Source: Candidatus Rokuibacteriota bacterium
Lineage (GTDB): Bacteria; Methylomirabilota; Methylomirabilia; Rokubacteriales; CSP1-6
Assembly (NCBI GenBank): GCA_003220225.1
Contig: QHRU01000110.1
Coordinates: 1 to 41,175 of the forward strand
DNA: 41,175 bases
Direction of reading: 5' to 3'
The position numbers and the translations under genes are program-made. This document shows, one piece after another, positions 7,476 through 14,168 of this stretch. A model generated the notes under the pieces. It searched no databases. It saw only the letters and a list, made by a program, of their open reading frames with translations, and was not told the origin of the DNA. Position 1 is the first letter of the stretch, and each line of letters opens with the position of its first letter.

Positions 7476-8321
7476 ATGGCAACCCGGCTCATCATGCTCG
7501 GCACGGGTGGCGGGCCACGGCCGCGGCGCGATCGCGCGGCGACGTCCCACGCGCTCATCGTCGACGACGTCCTCTATGCGGTCGACTGTGGCCATCCCGT
7601 CGCGCGTCAGCTGGCGGCGGCCGGCGTGGCGCTGCCGGCGCTACGCCACGTGTTCGTCACGCACCATCACTCGGATCACAACGCCGACTACGGCAGCCTC
7701 CTGCTCCTCGCGTGGGCGAGCGGGCTGCGGACGCGCGTGGACGCCTGGGGGCCGCCGCCGCTCGAGAAGATGACCCGGCTGTCGTTCGACATGAACGCTT
7801 ACGACATCGACACGCGCATCGCCGACGAGGGGCGTGTGCCGCTCGTCCCGCTCGTGCACGTGCACGAGCTGACGCAGGCGGGCCCCGTCATGCAGGACGA
7901 GCGCGTGAAAGTCACGTCGGCGCTGGTGGACCATCCGCCGGTGACGCCGGCCTTCGCGTTCCGCTTCGATGGCCCGGACCGGTCGATCGTGTTCTCCGGC
8001 GACACCAACAAGTCCGACAATCTGATCCGGCTCGCCCGGGGCGCCGACGTGCTCGTTCACGAGGCGCTCTACGTGCCGGCGGTCGACCGGCTCGTCGCCC
8101 GTGTGCCCAACGCGGTGACCCTCAAGAAGCACATCATCGACAGCCACACGGCGGTGGAGGACGTGGGGCGCGTCGCCACCGCCGCCGGCGTGACGACGCT
8201 GGTGCTGTCGCACCTCGTGCCCGCGGACGATCCGGAGCTCGACGATCAGACGTGGCTCGACGCCGCGCGGCCGCACTTCGGCGGCGAGATCGTCGTCGCC
8301 CGCGACCTGATGGAGCTGTGA
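7476..8321 (+). CDS. Metallo-beta-lactamase-fold hydrolase (RNase Z/arylsulfatase-like)
   Basis: A 281-residue cytosolic MBL-fold protein. It begins with the LGTGGG strand typical of the RNase Z/AtsA-type branch and has the metal motif THHHSDH at about residues 62-68. Later metal ligands appear in FSGDTN (Asp) and the C-terminal VLSHLVP (His). No signal peptide is seen. It is probably a hydrolase of a small phosphate, sulfate or lactone ester; the substrate is unknown. It sits inside the second SDH/FRD-like gene group, separated from the flavoprotein by the repeat block and from the next gene by about 50 bases. Confidence 0.82.
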   Translation: MATRLIMLGTGGGPRPRRDRAATSHALIVDDVLYAVDCGHPVARQLAAAGVALPALRHVFVTHHHSDHNADYGSLLLLAWASGLRTRVDAWGPPPLEKMTRLSFDMNAYDIDTRIADEGRVPLVPLVHVHELTQAGPVMQDERVKVTSALVDHPPVTPAFAFRFDGPDRSIVFSGDTNKSDNLIRLARGADVLVHEALYVPAVDRLVARVPNAVTLKKHIIDSHTAVEDVGRVATAAGVTTLVLSHLVPADDPELDDQTWLDAARPHFGGEIVVARDLMEL

Positions 8322-8373
8322 GGACGACTCGAGAACCTGTTCTTCCGGTGGCTCGACTGGAGAGGAGGCGCGT

Positions 8374-8745
8374 ATGGCATTCGACGGCGACGCGTTCGTG
8401 GAGCGCTTCAACCGCGTGTGGAATGGGCACGACATCGACGGGATTCTCGCGATGATGACGGACGACGTCGTCTTCGAGGCGTCGTTCGGCAAGGACCCGT
8501 GGGGCACGCGCGTGGTCGGCCGTGCGAACGTGCGACAGTTCCTGAAGGACATGTTCGAGCGCATCCCGGACGTCCGGTGGGACGAGACGCGGCACGTCGT
8601 GCACCCGGACGTCGTCGTCGTCGAGTGGTTGACCACGGGCACCCCGAAAGGCGGCGCGCCCTACGAGGTGGAGGGCTGCGACATCCTCTCGCTGCGCGAC
8701 GGGGAGATCGCCGCGAAGCGCTCGTACCGCAAGGGCCGCGCATGA
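8374..8745 (+). CDS. SnoaL-like/nuclear transport factor 2-fold protein
   Basis: A 123-residue protein with the SnoaL-like pattern: an N-terminal helix (FVERFNRVWNGHD), then MMTDDVVFE, a VVGRANVRQFL segment and beta strands ending in a short basic tail. Members of this fold act as small isomerases, hydrolases or ligand-binding proteins, so no reaction is proposed. The start is well supported by GGAGAGGAGG about 6 bases before the ATG. Its last codons overlap the ATG of the amidohydrolase (ATGA), showing translational coupling. Confidence 0.75.
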   Translation: MAFDGDAFVERFNRVWNGHDIDGILAMMTDDVVFEASFGKDPWGTRVVGRANVRQFLKDMFERIPDVRWDETRHVVHPDVVVVEWLTTGTPKGGAPYEVEGCDILSLRDGEIAAKRSYRKGRA

Positions 8746-9923
8746 TACTCCGCGGCGCCACGCTGATCGATGGCACCGGGGCGCCGCCCCTCCGCGACCG
8801 CGCCGTCGTGCTGGACGACCGGCGCATCGCCGCCGTCGTGCCCGACCACCAGGCGCGCGACGGCGCCGCCCTCGACCTCGGCGGCCTCACGCTGCTGCCC
8901 GGGCTGATCAACTGTCACGTGCATCTGTGTCTGTCCGGCGATGCCGACCCCTCGCGCACGCTGAGCGACGAGACCTACGCGGCCACCGTCGTCGGCGCGG
9001 TCGTGCACGCCCGCCGCACGGTGGAGGCCGGTGTGACGACCGTGCGCGACCTCGGCGGCCGTGAGTACGCCGAGATCGCCGTGCGCGACGGCGTGCGCGC
9101 CGGGATCATCGCGGGCCCGCGCGTCCTGTGCGCCGGCCGCGCCGTCTGCATGACCGGCGGCCACGGGTGGCGGATGCTCGGGCGCCAGGCCGACGGCGTG
9201 GACGACGTCCGCAAGGCGGTGCGCGAGCAGCTGCGCGCCGGCGCCGACGTCATCAAGCTCGTGGCCACGGGCGGCGTGATGACGCCGGGCGTGGACCCGC
9301 GTGCCGCGCAGCTGACGCTCGACGAGCTGCGCGCCGGCGTGGACGAGGCGCACCGCGCGCGCCGCCGCATCGCCGCCCACGCCATGGCCGACGAGGGCAT
9401 CGCGTGGTGTCTGGACGCCGGCATCGACACGATCGAGCACGGGGTGTTCCTCACGGAGGCGCTCGCCGCGCGCATGGCGACGCAGGGGACGGCGCTCGTG
9501 GCCACGCTGATCGCGCCGCACGCGATCGTGGAGGGCGGGCTCGCCGCCGGCATCCCCGAGTTCGCCGTCAAGAAATCGTCGGCGCTCCGCGAGCGCCACC
9601 TGGAGTCGTTCCGCCTCGCGCTGCGCGCGGGCGTCGCCATCGCCGCCGGCACCGACGCCGGCACGCCGCTCAACCCGCACGGCACGATCGTCCCCGAGCT
9701 GGCGCTGATGGCCGCCGCCGGCCTGGAGCCGCTGCAGGCGATCCGCTCGGCCACGTCGGTGGCGGCCAGGGTGCTCGGGCTCGAGAGCGAGACGGGCGCC
9801 GTGGCGCCCGGGCTCGTGGCGGATCTGATCGCCGTGGAGGGGGATCCCGCCACCGACCTGAAGGCGCTCGACGCCGTGCGCCTCGTGATCGCCGACGGCC
9901 GCACCGTCCTGAACCGGCTGTGA
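8742..9923 (+). CDS. Amidohydrolase (imidazolonepropionase/prolidase-like)
   Basis: A 393-residue metal-dependent amidohydrolase. Metal-site motifs appear in order: NCHVHL, the carbamylated-lysine segment VIKLVATGG, AAHAMADEG, IEHGVF and AAGTDAGTP. This is the imidazolonepropionase-like branch, which includes Xaa-Pro dipeptidases and carboxypeptidases. It has no signal peptide, so it is likely cytosolic. It overlaps the SnoaL-like gene by ATGA, and its TGA overlaps the GTG start of the membrane anchor downstream, so three unrelated functions are tightly coupled. The substrate is unknown. Confidence 0.85.
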   Translation: MILRGATLIDGTGAPPLRDRAVVLDDRRIAAVVPDHQARDGAALDLGGLTLLPGLINCHVHLCLSGDADPSRTLSDETYAATVVGAVVHARRTVEAGVTTVRDLGGREYAEIAVRDGVRAGIIAGPRVLCAGRAVCMTGGHGWRMLGRQADGVDDVRKAVREQLRAGADVIKLVATGGVMTPGVDPRAAQLTLDELRAGVDEAHRARRRIAAHAMADEGIAWCLDAGIDTIEHGVFLTEALAARMATQGTALVATLIAPHAIVEGGLAAGIPEFAVKKSSALRERHLESFRLALRAGVAIAAGTDAGTPLNPHGTIVPELALMAAAGLEPLQAIRSATSVAARVLGLESETGAVAPGLVADLIAVEGDPATDLKALDAVRLVIADGRTVLNRL

Positions 9924-10246
9924 CCGCCGAGCCGAGGATCCTCCGCCGCGAGTGGACGAGCGCCGAGGGCTGGCGTGGCACGCCCGCGGGCATGTGGGCC
10001 TGGCTCATCCAGCGCGTGGCGGCGATCTTGCTCCTCGTCGTCATCGCCGCGCACCTCGTCAACCCGTTCCGGCGCGGTGTGCAGGCCGCGCTGCTCGCCC
10101 TGGCGCTGCTGCACGCGCTGCTCGGCGTGCGCGCGCTGCTGCTCGACCTCGGCCTGCCGCTTCGCTGGCACCGCGCGCTGTTCGTGGCCGCCCTGGGACT
10201 CGCGGCGACGATCTTCGTCGCCGTCTGGACGTGGCGCTGGTATTAA
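9920..10246 (+). CDS. SdhD-like succinate dehydrogenase/fumarate reductase membrane anchor
   Basis: A 108-residue protein with three predicted membrane helices (about 26-47, 53-75, 84-105). Helix I has WLIQRV and AAHL. Helix II has H65-ALLGVRALLL-D76, matching the spacing of the haem-ligand His and quinone-site Asp of E. coli SdhD (His71/Asp82), but the following Tyr is replaced by Leu. It should anchor an SDH/FRD-like enzyme and bind haem b or quinone. The GTG start overlaps the amidohydrolase stop. Only one such 3-helix subunit is visible; type C enzymes normally have an SdhC as well. The AT-rich island starts right after its stop. Confidence 0.78.
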   Translation: MTAEPRILRREWTSAEGWRGTPAGMWAWLIQRVAAILLLVVIAAHLVNPFRRGVQAALLALALLHALLGVRALLLDLGLPLRWHRALFVAALGLAATIFVAVWTWRWY

Positions 10247-10311
10247 TGATCGAACGTCTCATTATCAGGACACTGCACAGCGGCGCCAGTACGGCTAGAC
10301 TATTAGGTGTT

Positions 10312-10413
10312 ATGGCCAAAGCAAAAAAGAAGATGGGCCACGACGGTTCAACACGGTTGCCGGTTCGTCGCCTAGGAAGCCGTGAGTTTGTCGAGACGAC
10401 TCCGCGACAATGA
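10312..10413 (+). CDS. Short lysine-rich ORF, possible antitoxin fragment
   Basis: A 33-codon frame starting with a Lys-rich stretch (MAKAKKKMGHDG). A short AT-rich stretch with TAGACTAT lies 15-20 bases upstream. It ends where the next frame (GTG at 10382) is already open, so the two may be pieces of one gene split by a frameshift. Its place before a PIN-type toxin relic suggests an antitoxin remnant, but I recognise no family in it. It may not be translated. Confidence 0.3.
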   Translation: MAKAKKKMGHDGSTRLPVRRLGSREFVETTPRQ

Positions 10414-10579
10414 CATCATTGCGGTTGTGCCGTCTGCCATCGGAGGTGCCGCAGGAAGGTTCGATCACTTGGATCTCGATCGCGATCGTCGAGAAATGTC
10501 TCCGTCCGACTATCAGTTCTTCACCAGGTTCGCCGGCGCGGAGGCCTTAGGCGTCAAAGATCACGACATCGAGGTCTGA
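10382..10579 (+). CDS. Hypothetical protein upstream of a PIN toxin relic (antitoxin candidate)
   Basis: A 65-residue acidic protein with a GTG start (SLSRRLRDNDII at the N-terminus, DHDIEV at the C-terminus). No known domain is recognised. It immediately precedes a broken PIN-domain gene in an AT-richer island, which is the usual place for a VapB-type antitoxin. It lacks a clear AbrB or ribbon-helix-helix signature. Together with the overlapping frame at 10312 it could be one disrupted antitoxin gene. Confidence 0.35.
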   Translation: MSLSRRLRDNDIIAVVPSAIGGAAGRFDHLDLDRDRREMSPSDYQFFTRFAGAEALGVKDHDIEV

Positions 10580-10591
10580 GCGATCGCCGTC

Positions 10592-11027
10592 TTGAGATTC
10601 CGCCAGGGTGTTGCCCTTCCACCCCGCGCGTATATCGATACGAACCTGTTTCTGCACACGCGTGACGTGGCATCGCACAGGTATAGGTCGGCGAGTGTGT
10701 GTCCCGCAGAATTGATACGACAGAGCGTTGAGTTGACTCGACTACAAACGGAACCAGTCAATCTGGCGGGATAATTGGCCACGCATTCGCCAAATCACAG
10801 AGGAACTGCTTGACTGGCCGAGACTCCGACTCCTTGATAGCCCGACATCCGAGACGCTCTTGAACGACGTGACGTCGTTGTCAGATGTGAATCCGCTCAC
10901 GCCTCGCGACGCGTTTCATCTGGCTCTGGCCCTTCACCACGACATCGACTCGTTCGTGACCGCCGATACTGACTTCGATGACCTTGTGCTGCCCGCCGGT
11001 CGATCCGTGACAGTGGTCAAATTTTAG
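10592..11027 (+). pseudogene. Frameshifted PIN-domain (VapC-like) toxin gene
   Basis: The first part (10592-10774) encodes a PIN start with the strand and first acidic residue, YIDTNLFLHTRD. The rest continues in a different frame from about 10776 to the stop at 11025-11027, with the characteristic PIN second half: TPRDAFHLALALHHDI and FVTADTDFDDL, holding the later acidic residues. Joined, they give about 130 residues, the normal VapC length, so the lesion is mainly one frame change near 10770. PIN toxins are Mg-dependent RNases; this copy should be inactive unless the shift is a sequence error. Confidence 0.7.
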
Positions 11028-11076
11028 CGGCCACGGTTCGACTCGATAAATGCGACGAGATCGTCCATAATCCTCC

Positions 11077-11094
11077 GGGCCCGGCAACGGGCCC
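11077..11094 (+). other. Small perfect hairpin upstream of the FxLYD-like gene
   Basis: GGGCCC (11077-11082) pairs with GGGCCC (11089-11094) around the loop GGCAAC. It lies between the toxin-gene relic and the next coding region, with no T-tract after it. It may be a weak terminator of the island or a leader structure; its function is not clear. Confidence 0.3.
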
Positions 11095-11122
11095 CGAGAC
11101 CACAGCGGCACCCGGGGAGGGA

Positions 11123-11488
11123 ATGAAGCCCAGAACGCTCGCGCTGGCGCTGCTGCTGTGTCTCGCCGCGAGCGGCGGTGCGGCGCTGGCCCAGACCCCC
11201 GGCGACGCCGACCGGTTCTTCGGCCTGGAATGGACGGGGGGCGAGCGCCGCGGCCGGTCCAACGTCAACGGCTACGTCGTGAACAACTATCGCGTGCGCG
11301 CCGCGAACATGCGGCTGCTCGTCGAGAGCCTCGACGCGAGCGGCAAGGCGATCGACACGACGTCGGGCTTTGTCGCCGACGTGCCTGCGGGCGGACGCGT
11401 GTACTTCGAGACGCCCGTCAAGCGGAAGGCGGCGCGCTACCGCGTCACCATCACGGGCTGGGACTGGCGGGACGGCGGCGGCCAGTAG
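11123..11488 (+). CDS. Exported FxLYD-like protein
   Basis: A 121-residue protein with a clear Sec signal peptide (MKPRTLALALLLCLAA, cleavage after ALAQ near residue 24) and one small beta-sandwich domain. The pattern GYVVNNYRVRAANMRLLVESLD followed by VADVPAGGRVYFETPV resembles FxLYD-type domains, which describe how proteins gain or vary exported decoration; the molecular role is unknown. The start is supported by GGGGAGGGA directly before the ATG. Its TAG stop overlaps the GTG start of the iron-sulfur subunit, so it is translationally coupled to an SDH/FRD-like operon. Confidence 0.65.
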   Translation: MKPRTLALALLLCLAASGGAALAQTPGDADRFFGLEWTGGERRGRSNVNGYVVNNYRVRAANMRLLVESLDASGKAIDTTSGFVADVPAGGRVYFETPVKRKAARYRVTITGWDWRDGGGQ

Positions 11489-12216
11489 TGGTCCGGCTGA
11501 ACGTCTTCCGCTGGGCTCCGGGCGAGGCCGAGCGCATCCGCGCTTACGAGGTGGAGGCGGTCGCCGACACCACCGTGCTGGACGCGCTCGTCGCCGTCCA
11601 GCGCGAGCAGGATCCCACCCTGGCCCTTCGCTACGCCTGCCGCGTCGGGATGTGCGGCTCCTGCGCGATGGTCGTCAACGGCCGCGAGCGCTGGGCGTGC
11701 CGCACGCGGCTCGCGTCGCTCGGCCCCGGGCCCGTGAGCGTCCGCCCGCTCTACCACTTCCCGCTGCTGCGCGACCTCGTGGTGGACATGACGCCGTTCG
11801 TCGAGCGGCACGCGGCCGTCGGCGCCGCGCTCGCGCCGGCGGCGCAGGCCGAGCCCTACGTCGTGATCCCGTCGGCCTCCGCCGAGCGCGCCGAGATCGA
11901 CGACGCCATCGAGTGCATCGGCTGCGGCATGTGCCTGTCGGCCTGCACGATGGTGGCGCACGACCGGCGCTTTCCGGGGCCGGCCGCGCTCAACCGCGCC
12001 TTCACGCTGCAGCGCGACCGGCGCGATGCCGCTCACGGCGCGCGCTGGGCGATGCTGCTCGGTGACGACGCGCTGCCGCGCTGCCACGGCCAGGGCAACT
12101 GCACGGACGTCTGCCCGATGGGGCTTTCGCCGACGCGCTCCATCATCCGCCTGCGCCAGATGGCGGTGCGGCGCATGGTCGGCCTCGCGGCCCCCCAGGC
12201 AGGGCGGGGTCAATGA
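11488..12216 (+). CDS. SdhB/FrdB-like iron-sulfur subunit
   Basis: A 242-residue iron-sulfur protein, GTG start overlapping the upstream stop. The N-terminal plant-ferredoxin-type [2Fe-2S] site is CRVGMCGSC followed after 11 residues by another Cys. The C-terminal part has CIGCGMCLSAC and CHGQGNCTDVCPMG for the [4Fe-4S] and [3Fe-4S]/[4Fe-4S] clusters. It should carry electrons from a flavoprotein to the membrane quinone. The likely partners are the divergent flavoprotein at 5597 and the anchor at 9920 rather than the main SDH at 20911-24278, which has its own iron-sulfur subunit. Confidence 0.9.
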   Translation: MVRLNVFRWAPGEAERIRAYEVEAVADTTVLDALVAVQREQDPTLALRYACRVGMCGSCAMVVNGRERWACRTRLASLGPGPVSVRPLYHFPLLRDLVVDMTPFVERHAAVGAALAPAAQAEPYVVIPSASAERAEIDDAIECIGCGMCLSACTMVAHDRRFPGPAALNRAFTLQRDRRDAAHGARWAMLLGDDALPRCHGQGNCTDVCPMGLSPTRSIIRLRQMAVRRMVGLAAPQAGRGQ

Positions 12217-12281
12217 GGAGGGCGAAGGTCTGGGTGGACGAGGCGCCGGCCGGCGAGTACGCGTTCAGCCTGGCGCGTTGA
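12213..12281 (+). CDS. Very short ORF coupled to the iron-sulfur gene
   Basis: A 22-codon frame (starting MRRAKVWVDEAPAG) whose ATG overlaps the stop of the iron-sulfur gene by ATGA. Its end overlaps the convergent LysR gene. I recognise no family. It could be a truncated gene remnant or a small coupled peptide; there is no evidence of function beyond the overlap. Confidence 0.2.
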   Translation: MRRAKVWVDEAPAGEYAFSLAR

Positions 12282-13209
12282 GCGGCGGCGTCGACGGCGC
12301 GAGCCGCGCGAACTCCTTGCCCGGATACGAGCGCCGCGTGTAGGCGAACAGCTCATCGACGAACGCCTGCGCGTAGGACGGCAGGTGCCGGCGGGGATCC
12401 CACACCGCGGCCGTCGAGCCGCCGATGGCGCGGCCGGCCCGCAAGAGCGGCGCGACGCGGAGCCCGCTCCGGCTGAAGATCGTCGTCGACGGCACGACGG
12501 CGATGCCATGGCCGCCGCGCGCCAGGCTCACCAGCGAGTGCGGGTCGTTGGCCTCCAGCAGCACGCGCGGCCGGGCCCGCGCGGCCTCGCAGGCGGCGTC
12601 GAAGCGAAGGCGCGAGGCGAAGTCGCGCCGCAGCAGCAGGACCGTCTCGTTGTCCAGCTCGCCCACCTCGAAGGCGCGCCGGCGGGCCAGCCGATGCCCG
12701 GGCGGCATCACCGCGAGCACCCACACGGGGAAGAGCGGCCGCGCGCGCAGATCGTCGCCGGTCGGCACCGCGCCCAGCGCCAGGTGCAGCTCGCCGCGCG
12801 CGACGCGCGCGCGCAGCCGCACGCCGCCGTCCTCGACCAGCCGTACGTCGATGCCCGGCCACGCCCGGCGGAAGCCGGTGAGGAACGCGCTGATCAGGCT
12901 CTCGAGCGTCTGCGCGGTGGCGCCCAGGCGCAGCGTGCCCGTGCGCCCGCCGGCCAGCGCGCCGGCGCGCTCGCGCAGCGCGTCCGCGGAGCGCAAGATC
13001 TCGCGCGTGCGCTCCAGGAGATTTTCGCCCTCGGCGGTGAGGTGCAGGCGCCGGCCGACGCGGTCGAAGAGCGGCAGGCCCAGCTCGCCCTCGAGATCCC
13101 GGAGCTGGCGCGACAGCGCGGGCTGGGTGATGTTGAGCTGGACGGCGGCCCGCGAGACGTTGCCCGCGTCGGCCACGGTGACGAAGTAGCGCAGGTGACG
13201 CAGCTCCAT
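12265..13209 (-). CDS. LysR-type transcriptional regulator
   Basis: A 314-residue LTTR. The winged helix-turn-helix is at residues 1-60 (ELRHLRYFVTVADAGNVSRA, then ITQPALSRQLRDLE) and a periplasmic-binding-like effector domain covers about 90-300. The ATG at 13209 gives the family-typical N-terminus MELRHLRYF. It is divergent from the methyltransferase gene and about 960 bases before aconitase, so an organic-acid effector and autoregulation at the shared spacer are plausible but inferred. It converges on the SDH/FRD-like iron-sulfur gene. Confidence 0.9.
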   Translation of the reverse strand: MELRHLRYFVTVADAGNVSRAAVQLNITQPALSRQLRDLEGELGLPLFDRVGRRLHLTAEGENLLERTREILRSADALRERAGALAGGRTGTLRLGATAQTLESLISAFLTGFRRAWPGIDVRLVEDGGVRLRARVARGELHLALGAVPTGDDLRARPLFPVWVLAVMPPGHRLARRRAFEVGELDNETVLLLRRDFASRLRFDAACEAARARPRVLLEANDPHSLVSLARGGHGIAVVPSTTIFSRSGLRVAPLLRAGRAIGGSTAAVWDPRRHLPSYAQAFVDELFAYTRRSYPGKEFARLAPSTPPLNAPG

Positions 13210-13230
13210 GCCTTTTGAGTATAAGCGACC

Positions 13231-13242
13231 CATAGAACTATG
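13231..13242. promoter_or_regulatory. Inverted repeat in the LysR/methyltransferase spacer
   Basis: CATAG-AA-CTATG is a perfect 12-base inverted repeat 21 bases upstream of the LysR start, in the divergent spacer and in an AT-richer stretch (GAGTATAAGC nearby). It is the right place and symmetry for a LysR-type operator. It also overlaps the upstream ATG (13240) of the methyltransferase frame, which favours the internal GTG start for that gene. Confidence 0.4.
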
Positions 13243-13281
13243 CATTGGATGTTGGGTGCGGGCGGGCGTACTCATGGGGGC

Positions 13282-14058
13282 GTGACGCAGGCGGCCGCGT
13301 GGGACCCCGCGCAGTACCTCCGGTGGAGCGACCACCGGCTGCGGCCCGCCGTGGACCTCCTCCAGCGCGTCCCGCTCGCGAGCCCGGCGCGCGTGGTGGA
13401 CCTCGGCTGCGGCACCGGCAACGTGACGGCGCTGCTGCGCGGGCGCTGGCCCGGCGCCCGCGTGACCGGTGTCGACGCGTCGGCGACGATGCTGGAGCGC
13501 GCGCGCGCCTCCGATCCCGGGGTCGACTGGCGGCAGGCCGACGTGGCCGCCTGGGCGCCGCCGGCGCCGGTGGACGTGCTCTTCGCCAACGCCACGCTCC
13601 ACTGGATCGACGACCACGCGGCGCTGTTTCCGCGGCTGGTCACGCTGGTGGCCGGCGACGGCGCGCTGGCCGTTCAGATGCCCCGCAACTTCGGCGAGCC
13701 CTCGCATACCTCGATCTACGAGGTGGCGCGCGAGGGGCGGTGGCGCGACCGACTCGAAACGCTCATCCGGCCGGAGCCGACGAAGCCGCCCGAGTACTAC
13801 TGGGACCTCCTGGCCCCCCGCGTAAGCGCGCTCGAGGTCTGGGAGACCGTCTACACGCAGGCGCTCACGGGCGACAACCCCGTCGCCGACTTCGTGAAGG
13901 GCTCGTGGCTCAAGCCGTTCCTCGACGCCCTCGACGGCGCCGAGCGCCCGGCCTTCGAGAGCGCGTATCGATCGCGCGTGGCGCGCGCGTATCCGCCGCG
14001 CGCGGACGGGACGACGCTGTTTCCGTTCCGCCGGCTGTTCATCGTGGCGCGATGCTGA
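13282..14058 (+). CDS. tam: Trans-aconitate 2-methyltransferase (Tam-like)
   Basis: An S-adenosylmethionine-dependent class I methyltransferase of 258 residues. It has WDPAQYLRW at the N-terminus, the SAM motif VVDLGCGTGN, an acidic ribose-binding residue in VTGVDASATML, the substrate segment NATLHWIDDH and AVQMPRNFGEPSH, all typical of Tam. Tam methylates trans-aconitate, a spontaneous by-product of citrate/cis-aconitate that inhibits aconitase. The aconitase gene starts 110 bases downstream, so the context fits a repair role. The GTG at 13282 is chosen because it aligns with known Tam starts. An ATG at 13240 would add 14 residues without a Shine-Dalgarno sequence. Confidence 0.88.
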   Translation: MTQAAAWDPAQYLRWSDHRLRPAVDLLQRVPLASPARVVDLGCGTGNVTALLRGRWPGARVTGVDASATMLERARASDPGVDWRQADVAAWAPPAPVDVLFANATLHWIDDHAALFPRLVTLVAGDGALAVQMPRNFGEPSHTSIYEVAREGRWRDRLETLIRPEPTKPPEYYWDLLAPRVSALEVWETVYTQALTGDNPVADFVKGSWLKPFLDALDGAERPAFESAYRSRVARAYPPRADGTTLFPFRRLFIVARC

Positions 14059-14069
14059 GCGCCGTCGCC

Positions 14070-14098
14070 TTGACCGCTTCGGCGCGGGGCGTTAGAGT
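14070..14098 (+). promoter_or_regulatory. Candidate sigma-70-type promoter for the TCA operon
   Basis: TTGACC (14070-14075) and TAGAGT (14093-14098) are separated by exactly 17 bases and lie just after the methyltransferase stop and about 70 bases upstream of the aconitase ATG. A leader hairpin (CGCCTCCC, 14115-14122, with GGGAGGCG, 14133-14140) follows before the AGGAGG Shine-Dalgarno sequence. A position upstream of the first TCA gene makes it a good candidate start of the long operon. Confidence 0.5.
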
Positions 14099-14168
14099 TG
14101 TCCGTCATTTACGCCGCCTCCCTCCCGCGTGGGGGAGGCGCTCGTTTGCTCGCGAATAGGAGGCTCCG

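Larger units (their letters stand above)
10247..11030. other. AT-richer island interrupting the SDH/FRD-like operon
   Basis: Between the anchor gene stop and about 11030 the base composition falls clearly below that of both sides, and codon use changes (TTG, AGA, GAT, TTT and similar codons are common). The island holds two short open frames and a frameshifted PIN-domain gene. No terminal repeats, integrase or transposase are visible. It separates the membrane anchor from the iron-sulfur gene of what should be one operon. The most likely explanation is a degraded toxin-antitoxin acquisition. Confidence 0.6.
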
